Below, in pieces: positions 45,284 to 53,400 of a DNA stretch of 64,000 nt. The DNA comes from Rhodocyclaceae bacterium. Lineage in GTDB: Bacteria > Pseudomonadota > Gammaproteobacteria > Burkholderiales > Rhodocyclaceae. A program made the position numbers and the translations under genes. The stretch's first letter is position 1. Each line of letters begins with the position of its first letter. The stretch is from NCBI GenBank assembly GCA_016721505.1, contig JADKHX010000021.1, forward strand, positions 1-64,000. Reading direction: 5' to 3'. The notes under the pieces are model-generated. The model was not told the DNA's origin and made no database searches. It saw nothing but the letters and a program-made list of their open reading frames with translations.

Positions 45284-45330
45284 TTATTTGAACTGAGCTG
45301 TGGAACTTATTTTTTACGCAAATTTTTTTG

Positions 45331-45346
45331 CCGAATAACCATTCGG
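45331..45346. promoter_or_regulatory. Hairpin overlapping the ribosome binding site of the FkbM gene
   Basis: CCGAAT AACC ATTCGG forms a six-pair stem, followed by GAGTTTTGTTTT. It could terminate the OsmC transcript, and because the GGGAG ribosome site of the next gene overlaps its 3' arm it could also limit translation of that gene. Confidence 0.5.
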
Positions 45347-45356
45347 GAGTTTTGTT

Positions 45357-46208
45357 TTGAATTCAAGTTTATTAGGTTTTTTTTCTGACGATTTTCGGAT
45401 CAATGTACTTGACGTTGGTGCTGCGTTAATCGCGAGTCCGCCTTATCAGTCCTTAGTCGACGCGGGGCGCGCACGAATTTATGGATTCGAGCCAGACATC
45501 AAAGAATGCGAACGACTGAATCAAACCTTTGGTGAACCTCATCGCTTTTTTCCGTACTTCATTGGCGACGGTCGCCAGGCAACTTTTCACGAAACCAATT
45601 GGTCTCCGACCGGCTCTTTGTTTGAACCAAATACGCCTTTACTCTCAAAGTTTCAAAACCTCGCCGAATTGACGACACCGGTCGCTCGGCACAGCGTGCA
45701 GACTACTCGAATCGATGATCTGCACGAAATTAGCAATATCGATTTCATAAAAATCGACGTGCAGGGAAGCGAACTAGCTGTCTTCCAAAATGCCGTGCGC
45801 ATTCTGCCTGGGACTCTAGTGATTCAAACCGAGGTAGAGTTTGTTGAACTCTATAAAGAGCAGCCGATGTTTGCGGACGTCGATCGTTTCCTACGAGGAC
45901 ACGGCTTCCAGTTTCATTCCCTGAATGGCGCTGGCTCAAGAGCATTTAAGCCTCTGATTATAAACAATAACATTAATCAAGGCATCCGCCAGATGCTTTG
46001 GTCAGACGCCATTTATGTTCGCGATTGGATGCAACTTGATTGTCTGACCGCAGAGCAGTTAAAGAAATACGCTGTACTCGCCCATGATATTTTGGGCTCC
46101 TATGATCTCGCCCATTTAGCGCTCATGGCATTGGATGAAAAATCAACAAGCGACTATGCCCCAAGATATCTCGCACGCATGATGGGCGAAGTAAGCTCGC
46201 AGCAATGA
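45357..46208 (+). CDS. FkbM-family SAM-dependent methyltransferase
   Basis: A 283-residue protein. RINVLDVGAALIASPPY and IYGFEPDIKECERLN form the SAM site, and NIDFIKIDVQGSELAVFQNA is the FkbM hallmark. TEVEFVELYKEQPMFADVDRFL follows. Members methylate O-groups on glycans or polyketides; no glycan cluster is present here. The start is TTG at 45357, eight bases after GGGAG. The immediate upstream region is AT-rich compared with its neighbours. Confidence 0.85.
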   Translation: MNSSLLGFFSDDFRINVLDVGAALIASPPYQSLVDAGRARIYGFEPDIKECERLNQTFGEPHRFFPYFIGDGRQATFHETNWSPTGSLFEPNTPLLSKFQNLAELTTPVARHSVQTTRIDDLHEISNIDFIKIDVQGSELAVFQNAVRILPGTLVIQTEVEFVELYKEQPMFADVDRFLRGHGFQFHSLNGAGSRAFKPLIINNNINQGIRQMLWSDAIYVRDWMQLDCLTAEQLKKYAVLAHDILGSYDLAHLALMALDEKSTSDYAPRYLARMMGEVSSQQ

Positions 46209-46251
46209 CCGCCGTCATTTAGCTTTATCGCGCTCACTCCAGAGCGTTGGC

Positions 46252-46280
46252 GCGGCACCTCGGCTAGCCGCAAGTGCCGC
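46252..46280. other. Strong hairpin between convergent genes
   Basis: GCGGCAC and GTGCCGC enclose a second stem CGGCTAGCCG. There is no T-tract. A further GTGCCGC follows at 46291. It may be a terminator or mRNA-protecting element for the FkbM gene and the opposite MBL gene. Confidence 0.55.
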
Positions 46281-46308
46281 CGCTCCGTAAGTGCCGCAAT
46301 GATTAAAG

Positions 46309-47232
46309 TTATTTCGCCTTCACCGGCATATAAGCCCCGACCAAACTCGCGACAAATCGCTCAGGCGGCAAGAAGCCCTTGCCCCATTTTTCGTCAAATT
46401 CTGCTGTCGGTTTGGCGGCAACAATTTCCTTCATCGACTTGCCTTTTTTAGACATCGCTTTGACCCGCATGGTGACTGTCACCAGCATGTCGCGCAAGGT
46501 TTTCAAATCCGCCTTGGTCGCCACCGGGCCGTGACCGGGAATGATTTTGGTGTTGTCATCAGCAAGTTCCAAAACGCGATTGGCGACAGCGATAACGCCA
46601 TCAGGATTGCCACCACTGGAGGTGTCGATAAACGGGTACAAGCCATTGAAAAACGTATCTCCCATGTGGATCACATTAGCTTTGCGAAACTGCACGATGG
46701 CATCACCATCGGTGTGTGCATTGGCCACGTGGAAGACAAACACTTCATCACTGTTGATGTGAAACGTCACGTCTTTAGCAAATGTCACCAAAGGCAAGGC
46801 GACTTTTGGCGAAGGCGGTACTTTCCAGTCGAGCAAGCTAATTAATTGATCACTGGACATCCGTTTTCGTACATTGTCATGCGCCACGATAATGGCGCCT
46901 GCCGTGCCCATCGCTTCATTGCCGCCGGTGTGATCGCCGTGCCAATGGGTATTCATCACAAACTTCACCGGTTTATCAGTGATTTGTTTAATCGCAGCAG
47001 CAATCTTCGGTGCCATTTGCGCGTACTGATCGTCAATCACAAACACTGCATCGTCACCAACCGAAACACCAATGTTGCCACCAGCACCGAATAGTACATA
47101 CAGATTCGGCGAAATCATTTCGGTCTTGACTACCGCTTTGTCAAAATCTTGTGCATAGCTCGGTGCGTACCAAGTTTGTAAGGCAATCAATAGGGCTGCA
47201 AACATCAAAGCTCTAGAACGAAATAAATTCAT
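46309..47232 (-). CDS. Exported MBL-fold metallohydrolase
   Basis: A 307-residue protein with a Sec signal (LMFAALLIALQTWYAPSYAQ, cleavage after AQ or SYA). The metallo-beta-lactamase motif NTHWHGDHTGGN gives His96, His98, Asp100 and His101, and later NAHTDGDAIVQF, HMGDTFFNG and IIPGHGP complete the site. It resembles the SoxH/quinoprotein-relay metallohydrolase group rather than true beta-lactamases. The substrate is unknown; the location is periplasmic. Confidence 0.87.
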   Translation of the reverse strand: MNLFRSRALMFAALLIALQTWYAPSYAQDFDKAVVKTEMISPNLYVLFGAGGNIGVSVGDDAVFVIDDQYAQMAPKIAAAIKQITDKPVKFVMNTHWHGDHTGGNEAMGTAGAIIVAHDNVRKRMSSDQLISLLDWKVPPSPKVALPLVTFAKDVTFHINSDEVFVFHVANAHTDGDAIVQFRKANVIHMGDTFFNGLYPFIDTSSGGNPDGVIAVANRVLELADDNTKIIPGHGPVATKADLKTLRDMLVTVTMRVKAMSKKGKSMKEIVAAKPTAEFDEKWGKGFLPPERFVASLVGAYMPVKAK

Positions 47233-47250
47233 TTAAATCTCCTTTGTTAG

Positions 47251-47275
47251 TGAGTTGGTGCCGGTCGCACGCCGT
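47251..47275 (+). repeat. Dispersed repeat, short form (copy 12)
   Basis: TGAGTTGGTGCCGGTCGCACGCCGT, between the DUF3617 gene and the MBL gene and upstream of the latter. Confidence 0.75.
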
Positions 47276-47286
47276 CATTTCTGATT

Positions 47287-47820
47287 TCACTTTTGCTGCT
47301 TCATCAGTTCCATCATCTTGGGGTCTTTCATCAACGCATCCATGTCCATTTTTGGCATGATCATTTCGCCGGGTTTTTGCCCTGGTTTGCAGGCGCCTTT
47401 CCACGAGGACTCCAGATTCATTTTTGTTTCACTCATGCCGCGCATTGGCGGATTGAATCGGGTCACAATTTCGCCTTTGTAGCTCGAATCAAAGGAGCCG
47501 GTGAAAACCGCATCGGTGGTCACGGTGGTGCCTTCGGCTTTACATACCGAATGAATCGACACTTTGCCCGCTTGTGGTTTGATTTCCATCACACTGCAGT
47601 CGGGCTTATTCTGAGTTGCACGCTGGCGCATGATGTCGTCGCTGGCTTGATCAACACACTGCTGCATCGGCCCCATATTTGGCATGCCCTGCGCCTGCAT
47701 GGTGGTCTCCCACAAGCCGGATTTCCGTTTTGGCGGCTCGGCGGCGAAAATACTCATTGAAGTAACCGCAACTAGTGCTAAGCATGCGAGCGATTTCGGA
47801 TTGAACAATTTAAGATTCAT
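47287..47820 (-). CDS. DUF3617 family exported protein
   Basis: A 177-residue protein with a signal peptide (SLACLALVAVTSMSIFAAE). KSGLWETTMQAQGMPNMGPMQQCVD is the hallmark of the DUF3617 family, common in proteobacteria, and the three Cys spaced through the domain fit periplasmic disulfides. The Met/Lys-rich tail ends MMELMKQQK. The function is unknown. The ATG at 47820 follows AAGGAG; the frame extends further but without a site. Confidence 0.85.
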   Translation of the reverse strand: MNLKLFNPKSLACLALVAVTSMSIFAAEPPKRKSGLWETTMQAQGMPNMGPMQQCVDQASDDIMRQRATQNKPDCSVMEIKPQAGKVSIHSVCKAEGTTVTTDAVFTGSFDSSYKGEIVTRFNPPMRGMSETKMNLESSWKGACKPGQKPGEMIMPKMDMDALMKDPKMMELMKQQK

Positions 47821-47944
47821 GACGACTCCTTCACGTTGGTATGCGTATAAATCGCTGACTATGATAGCCGCCATCAGCTCCTATGCGCTATCGCCCACTA
47901 CAATGTCGGATTGAGCCAGGTACCGCTCGCCTTGAAGGTTTTGC

Positions 47945-48625
47945 ATGAACAACAGTACATCGCCGACAGAATCTCCCAACATCATCACGTCTCAATCGGC
48001 CAAAGGACAGACGCACGCTTACATCACTCCCGAATTGCTCGAATGGCATCAGCGTGTTACTTCTGATGTAGTTGGAAAAACGGTTTTGAGTGTATTTGCG
48101 CGCGGTTGTGGACTGGGAATTCACGCTGCAAAATCCGGCGCAAGCTTCGTTGTCAACGTCGACCATGACGAACTCGCCATCGCCAACGCAAAGGATTTTG
48201 TGCGCCAGGCCGGACTACCAATACGACCTAGATTCGTTATCAGCGATGCCTTCGCAGCGATGCGCCAGTTGGCCGGTATCGGACAAAATGAGCGTGTGCG
48301 CGGCAAACGGATGCCAGCATTTCCCAAACTCGAAGCACGGCAATTTGATCTGGTTATCATTGATCCGCCGGTGCATTCGAAGAGCCCATTTGGCGTGGTG
48401 GATTTACTTGCCGACTACGCTTCGGTTTTCAAACCGGCTTTGTTATGTACCGCAGTTGGTGGCACCCTGGTGTGCACCAATCGCTTACCGAACCTTGATA
48501 GCGCCGCATGGCTTATGCAACTCGAACGTGCCGCAGTCAAAGCCGGGCGCCCGATTAAATCGATTGAGTGGATCGAAGCTGAATCAAATAGCGAGCAATG
48601 GGTCGTGGTGCTGCACTTGAACTAG
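47945..48625 (+). CDS. RlmI-like class I methyltransferase domain protein
   Basis: A 226-residue SAM-dependent methyltransferase. GKTVLSVFARGCGLGIHAAKSGA and NVDHDELAIANAKDF bind SAM. FDLVIIDPPVHSKSPFGVVDLLADY resembles the catalytic DPP loop of the 23S rRNA m5C methyltransferase RlmI, but the PUA and N-terminal domains of RlmI are missing. The target is probably RNA but is not proven. Divergent from the DUF3617 gene. Confidence 0.78.
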   Translation: MNNSTSPTESPNIITSQSAKGQTHAYITPELLEWHQRVTSDVVGKTVLSVFARGCGLGIHAAKSGASFVVNVDHDELAIANAKDFVRQAGLPIRPRFVISDAFAAMRQLAGIGQNERVRGKRMPAFPKLEARQFDLVIIDPPVHSKSPFGVVDLLADYASVFKPALLCTAVGGTLVCTNRLPNLDSAAWLMQLERAAVKAGRPIKSIEWIEAESNSEQWVVVLHLN

Positions 48626-48650
48626 AAAGATCACGGGGCGGGTAATCAGC

Positions 48651-49991
48651 ATGAAAATCAAATGCTCACTGTTGGCGTTGTTCATACTGGTTTCCACTCA
48701 CGCGATGGCGTGGGGCAATCACACGCCACCCTCGTATCGCGCGCTCGAAAATATGCCCGAAGTGGCGAACGCAACACCGGTCAAAGTAGAGTCACTCGAT
48801 GCCTTCTTGAAAGCTGAAGAACAAGGCATAGCAGCTTTGATGGCGAAACAAGAAATTTGGGCGCGTGCCAACGTCGACGCCTATGCCGCCCGCCCCACCG
48901 CACTGGATTACAAAGCCAATCCCAACTACACCGATGCGGCGCGCCGTTTGGCATTCTTCAAAGCGCTGCGCATCGCACAAGATAGTCGCTTCGCCCTCTA
49001 CATCCACCCCGATGCGCGTGCCGGTGAAATCACTGTGCCATTGCTGCCCTATTCAACGGTGCACACGCTGCCTGAACCGCCCGTGGTGTCCGAGCGCTTC
49101 ATTGCCATCAATCCGGGCGACACAGTTTCGGTCTTGCAAGTCGTCGCTTCGGCATCTTCCGAGCCCGACTATGGCCTTGACATCAACTTGTTTGAAGACA
49201 ACCCCGGCGAATGGGGCAAGACTTACGGCTTTGGCACTTTATCGTTTGGCAATCCGGCTTATACCTATTCTTCGCAAGCGCCGTTCCACATGGGCTTCTT
49301 CCATGAGAGCAGTGTGATTTACAAAGCTGGTCCGTTTCTTAAGCGAACTTTTCCGCTGCTGCGCGCACATCAGTATTCCACGCTTGCCGTACTCGCCTTC
49401 AAAACCGGGCATCCCTACTGGGGCTGGCGTTTTACCGGACTGGCCTTGCACTACATCCAAGATTTGACGCAGCCCTATCACGCACGCTTGTCGCCCGGAG
49501 AATCCACGCCGCGTGTGATTAGCGCGAATGTGTTGGCGATGATCGGCCTGCCGTCGATGAAGCAAAACATCATTGTGCTGCTGGGCAATCGCCATATGGC
49601 ACTAGAACAATATCAATCGCAAATTGTGCGCAATGCAGCCAAGGCAAAAGCGGACACAGCCGCCGTGCTTGCCTTACGCAATGGCAGCAAAGACGCCAGC
49701 TATCCGCCATGGTCGGATAGTTACATCAAGGAAGTATTGACCGCGCAATCGGCGACCTATGCAGATCGGGTAGCGGGAATTTTGATCGCAACTTTGCCCG
49801 GCGAATTTGTCAATGATCCGACGCAGACTTTTGGTAGCAACGGCGATGTCGATGTGGTCGGAGCGATTTCTAAAGTCGATGCCGCGCAACGTGCTGAACT
49901 CGACAATGCCATCGCCGAAATGCTCGGCAACTACGGCGCGCACAGCCGCAACCTGATTCGTGGCATTCAGAAATTAGTCAAGACACCCTAA
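48651..49991 (+). CDS. Secreted zinc-dependent phospholipase C / S1-P1 nuclease-like protein
   Basis: A 446-residue exported protein. After the signal (LLALFILVSTHAMA) the mature chain would start with Trp in WGNHTP, as in zinc phospholipases C and S1/P1 nucleases, where the N-terminal Trp binds zinc. FHMGFFHES, AHQYSTLAVLAFKTGHPYWGWR and GLALHYIQDLTQPYHA supply the spaced His and Asp ligands of the trinuclear zinc site. The insert after residue 60 is longer than in those families. It may cleave phospholipids or nucleic acids outside the cell. Confidence 0.75.
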   Translation: MKIKCSLLALFILVSTHAMAWGNHTPPSYRALENMPEVANATPVKVESLDAFLKAEEQGIAALMAKQEIWARANVDAYAARPTALDYKANPNYTDAARRLAFFKALRIAQDSRFALYIHPDARAGEITVPLLPYSTVHTLPEPPVVSERFIAINPGDTVSVLQVVASASSEPDYGLDINLFEDNPGEWGKTYGFGTLSFGNPAYTYSSQAPFHMGFFHESSVIYKAGPFLKRTFPLLRAHQYSTLAVLAFKTGHPYWGWRFTGLALHYIQDLTQPYHARLSPGESTPRVISANVLAMIGLPSMKQNIIVLLGNRHMALEQYQSQIVRNAAKAKADTAAVLALRNGSKDASYPPWSDSYIKEVLTAQSATYADRVAGILIATLPGEFVNDPTQTFGSNGDVDVVGAISKVDAAQRAELDNAIAEMLGNYGAHSRNLIRGIQKLVKTP

Positions 49992-50081
49992 TCGCCGTGC
50001 ACTAAAGGCGCGGTTTTAGGCGGTGACGGTGCGATAATGCGCGCCTCCCCCGCATCTTGCCCTGCTCGTCGCAGGAACGTC

Positions 50082-52106
50082 ATGACACCTGCTATCGATA
50101 GTTTTGCCGCATTAAATCTTTCCGCACCGTTGTTAAAAGCGCTAGCCGATGTTGGCTATGAAACACCTTCTCCCATTCAAGCAGCCTGCATTCCGCCGCT
50201 ACTTGAAGGTTTCGATATTCTTGGCGAAGCGCAAACCGGCACCGGCAAAACTGCCGCGTTCGCTTTGCCGCTACTACAAAAAATCAACGTCGCACTGGCA
50301 AAACCGCAAGCGCTGATTCTCACCCCGACGCGCGAACTGGCAATTCAAGTTGCCGAAGCTTTGCAACGCTATGCTAAACACTTGCCCGGATTTCACGTGT
50401 TGCCGGTGTATGGCGGACAAAGCATGGTGGTGCAATTGCGCCAGCTTTCGCGTGGCGCGCATGTCATTGTTGGTACGCCAGGTCGGGTAATGGATCACCT
50501 CGAGCGCAAAAGCCTAGTGCTCGACAATCTGACCACCTTAGTCCTCGATGAAGCCGACGAAATGTTGCGCATGGGTTTTATCGATGATGTGGAATGGATA
50601 CTGAATCACACACCGTCGACACGCCAGACCGCGCTATTTTCGGCCACCATGCCGGACATCATTCGTCGTGTGGCACACAAGCATTTACGTAATCCAAAAG
50701 AAATCAAAATCCGCGCCGCGACCACCACAGTCGCCGCGATTAGCCAAGCCTATATCCAAACCCATGCTGGCAACAAGCTTGAAGCCTTGACTCGTGTGTT
50801 GGAAATCGAAGACGATCTGGATGCTGCGCTGATATTTGTACGCACCAAATTGGCGACCGTCGAACTCGCCGACAAACTCGAAGCACGCGGCTATTCGGCG
50901 GCAGCACTCTCGGGCGACTTGACGCAAGGACTGCGCGAACAAGTCATCGAGCGGCTCAAAAGTGGCAGCCTCGATATCGTCGTCGCTACCGATGTCGCCG
51001 CGCGTGGATTGGATGTGCCACGCATCAGTCACGTGATCAACTTTGACGTGCCCTACGATACCGAAGCTTATGTGCACCGCATTGGCCGAACTGGTCGCGC
51101 CGGGCGTACCGGGCGCGCGATATTGTTCATCACGCCGCGCGAAACACGCATGCTCGGCGCGATTGAGCGTGCCACGCGGCAAAAAATTACGCCGCTGGCA
51201 ATGCCCACACCAAACGAAGTTGCTAATCGTCGCGTGGCGCAATTCACCCAGCAAATTTTGGACACGCTCAAAGACGAGAAGCTGGAATTTTTCTTTGATG
51301 TGGTGCGCCGCATCGAAAACGAAAACGAAATCGGCGCACGCGAAATCGCTGCGGCGCTGGCATATCTGGCGCAAAAAGATCGGCCATTGCAGTTGGCCGG
51401 ACATCAAGCTGCGGCGGTTAGTGATGCGCCGAAAGCGCGTGCGGCCAGTCCGTCAGTTGGTGCTGGTGACACGCCGTCGCGAACGCGCCCACCGCGTGAA
51501 GCATCGCCTTATGCAGTCGCCGATTCAGCGCCACCCAAACGTGAACGTGCAGCTCGTGAAAGCTTCGCATCAACTGATGAAGCACCTCGCCCACGTCGCA
51601 CCGACTCCGCTCCCAAGCGCCATGATTTATCCGACGCACCGGCGCGCTACCGCATCGAGATCGGCAAGAACCAAGGCGTGTTGCCCAAAGAAATCGTCGG
51701 CGCGATTGCCAACGAAGCCGGTATCGATGGCAAGCAAATCGGCCAAATCAATTTATTTGACGACTACACCACGGTCGAACTCCCCGGCAACTTGCCGGCC
51801 GACGTGATGGATGTTTTGCAACGCATACGCGTACGTCAATTCGCACTGAAAGCCCGCGTTCTCGCCCCCGGTGAATTTGTCGAAGATAGCCGCCCGCCAC
51901 GCAAAGCTGCCCCACGTAAATCATTTGATGGTCCACGCAAAGCATTTGACGGGCCGAAAAAAGATTACGACAAACCGCGCAAAGCCTACGACGGTCCACG
52001 CTCTGGCGATGCCCCACCGCGCTCGCGGCCACCATTTGATTCAGCCAAAAAGCCTTCTGGCGCGACACGCAAAGTGACCCTCGGCCCACGCAAACCAAAG
52101 GTCTGA
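50082..52106 (+). CDS. deaD: DEAD-box ATP-dependent RNA helicase, CsdA/DeaD type
   Basis: About 674 residues. The Q motif (TPSPIQ), AQTGTGKT, PTRELAIQ, DEADEML, SAT, ATDVAARGLD and HRIGRTGRAGR of the helicase core span residues 1-370. A DbpA/CsdA-type RNA-binding domain (RYRIEIGKNQGVLPKEIVGA) is near 525-600, and a basic tail repeats the unit RKAFDGP. It remodels structured RNA in ribosome assembly and mRNA decay. The linker between core and RNA-binding domain contains an in-frame copy of the dispersed repeat encoding SVGAGDTPS. The ATG at 50082 places the Q motif at the usual distance. Confidence 0.94.
   Translation: MTPAIDSFAALNLSAPLLKALADVGYETPSPIQAACIPPLLEGFDILGEAQTGTGKTAAFALPLLQKINVALAKPQALILTPTRELAIQVAEALQRYAKHLPGFHVLPVYGGQSMVVQLRQLSRGAHVIVGTPGRVMDHLERKSLVLDNLTTLVLDEADEMLRMGFIDDVEWILNHTPSTRQTALFSATMPDIIRRVAHKHLRNPKEIKIRAATTTVAAISQAYIQTHAGNKLEALTRVLEIEDDLDAALIFVRTKLATVELADKLEARGYSAAALSGDLTQGLREQVIERLKSGSLDIVVATDVAARGLDVPRISHVINFDVPYDTEAYVHRIGRTGRAGRTGRAILFITPRETRMLGAIERATRQKITPLAMPTPNEVANRRVAQFTQQILDTLKDEKLEFFFDVVRRIENENEIGAREIAAALAYLAQKDRPLQLAGHQAAAVSDAPKARAASPSVGAGDTPSRTRPPREASPYAVADSAPPKRERAARESFASTDEAPRPRRTDSAPKRHDLSDAPARYRIEIGKNQGVLPKEIVGAIANEAGIDGKQIGQINLFDDYTTVELPGNLPADVMDVLQRIRVRQFALKARVLAPGEFVEDSRPPRKAAPRKSFDGPRKAFDGPKKDYDKPRKAYDGPRSGDAPPRSRPPFDSAKKPSGATRKVTLGPRKPKV
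51452..51477 (+). repeat. Dispersed repeat, short form, inside the helicase gene (copy 13)
   Basis: GTCAGTTGGTGCTGGTGACACGCCGT, an essentially perfect consensus copy lying in frame in the disordered linker of the DEAD-box helicase. Confidence 0.85.
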
Positions 52107-52133
52107 TTTAGGACGCAATTCATAGGAACTCGC

Positions 52134-52655
52134 ATGACGCTCTTCGCACTCGCCGACAAACGCCCGCAATTGGGCAAAGATGTTTGGGTAGCTGAAACCG
52201 CCAGTGTGATTGGCGATGTGCGCCTCGGCGACAACGCCAGTGTGTGGTTTGGCGCTGTGTTGCGGGGCGATAACGATCCGATTGTCATCGGTGCCAACAG
52301 CAATATTCAGGACGGCTCGGTGGTGCATACCGACTTTGGCGTTGCTTGTGTAATTGGCGAGAACGTCACCGTCGGACATCTGGTGATGCTGCATGGCTGC
52401 ACCATAGGTGACTGTTCACTGATTGGGATCAAGAGCGTGATTTTGAATCGCGCGGTGATCGGCAAGCATTGCATCATCGGCGCGAATACTTTAATTGCCG
52501 AGGGCAAAGTAATTCCTGATCGTTCGCTGGTGATTGGCTCGCCGGGAAAAATCGTCCGTCAATTGACTGATCAGGAAGTACAGTTTCTGGAAGGCAGCGC
52601 ACATCACTATGTTGAAAACGCGCGGCGATTCCGCGAACAATTGGTGAGCTTGTAA
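52134..52655 (+). CDS. Gamma-class carbonic anhydrase family protein
   Basis: A 173-residue left-handed beta-helix protein of the YrdA/gamma-carbonic-anhydrase family. GDVRLGDNASVWFGAVLRGD and IGANSNIQDGSVVHTD carry the first metal His, and VGHLVMLHGCTIGD the others. IIGANTLIAEGKVIPD closes the trimer helix. It probably binds zinc or iron; carbonic anhydrase activity varies in this family. The stop overlaps the SIMPL gene start by one base (TAATG). Confidence 0.92.
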   Translation: MTLFALADKRPQLGKDVWVAETASVIGDVRLGDNASVWFGAVLRGDNDPIVIGANSNIQDGSVVHTDFGVACVIGENVTVGHLVMLHGCTIGDCSLIGIKSVILNRAVIGKHCIIGANTLIAEGKVIPDRSLVIGSPGKIVRQLTDQEVQFLEGSAHHYVENARRFREQLVSL

Positions 52656-53365
52656 TGAAATATTTTCTCTTTGCATTAAGTTGCTTCGCGCTAAACGCTT
52701 TTGCCGAAGACAACAAAACGCGTGGCACCCTAATTGACTTTTCTGCACAAGCACAACGTAGCGCGCCCAACGATTTGGGCAATGCAACCCTTTACTTCGA
52801 GGCCGATGGTGAAAAGCCCGGCGAGCTTGCACGGCGAGTCAACCAAGTCATCGCCAATGCACTAGCGACCGCCAAATCTGCTACCGAAGTGAAGGTAAAA
52901 ACCGGGAGCAGCAACACTTATCCGATTTACGCCAAAAACAGTCGCAGCATAGAAAGCTGGCGCATGCGCTCTGAATTGTTACTCGAGTCACGTGACGCAA
53001 CGGCACTTTCAGAATTGCTCGGCAAACTTCAATCCACGCTGGCCATCGGCGGTTTGTACTTCAGCCCCGCGCCCGACACGCTGCGAAAAATAGACGACGC
53101 CACAGCGATGGATGCGCTCGCGATCTTCCAAGAAAAAGCTGCCCGCTATGCCGCTGCGTTGGGCAAGCCTTACCGTATCGTCAACATGAATATTGGCAGC
53201 AACGGCGTGTCGCCAGCACCAACTCGCTATGACAACATGCGGATGAAAACTTTTTCCAGCGCTGCTGCACCTATGCCGACCGAAGCTGGCGATTCTCAAG
53301 TTATCGTTAACGTCAATGGTCAAATAGAATTACTAGACACAGCGCCGGGTACGAAACTTCCATAG
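52655..53365 (+). CDS. SIMPL-domain (DUF541) exported protein
   Basis: A 236-residue protein with a signal peptide (FLFALSCFALNAFAE). The SIMPL/DUF541 domain spans most of the rest, with LARRVNQVIANALATAKSA, KTGSSNTYPIY and ALAIFQEKAARYAAALG. Relatives form ring-like assemblies in the periplasm; the role is unclear. Translationally coupled to the gamma carbonic anhydrase gene. A repeat copy is in frame near residue 185 (NGVSPAPT). Confidence 0.85.
   Translation: MKYFLFALSCFALNAFAEDNKTRGTLIDFSAQAQRSAPNDLGNATLYFEADGEKPGELARRVNQVIANALATAKSATEVKVKTGSSNTYPIYAKNSRSIESWRMRSELLLESRDATALSELLGKLQSTLAIGGLYFSPAPDTLRKIDDATAMDALAIFQEKAARYAAALGKPYRIVNMNIGSNGVSPAPTRYDNMRMKTFSSAAAPMPTEAGDSQVIVNVNGQIELLDTAPGTKLP
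53202..53226 (-). repeat. Dispersed repeat, short form, inside the SIMPL gene (copy 14)
   Basis: ACGGCGTGTCGCCAGCACCAACTCG, the reverse-oriented short form in frame within the coding sequence; it encodes GVSPAPT. Confidence 0.75.
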
Positions 53366-53400
53366 TGCTTGCGGCGCAAGATTCACGGAGGTCGTCCGAC

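Noticed and set aside
50685..51407. A 240-codon open frame opposite the DEAD-box helicase
   Set aside because: It is antisense to conserved helicase motifs, and the composition is shadow-like.
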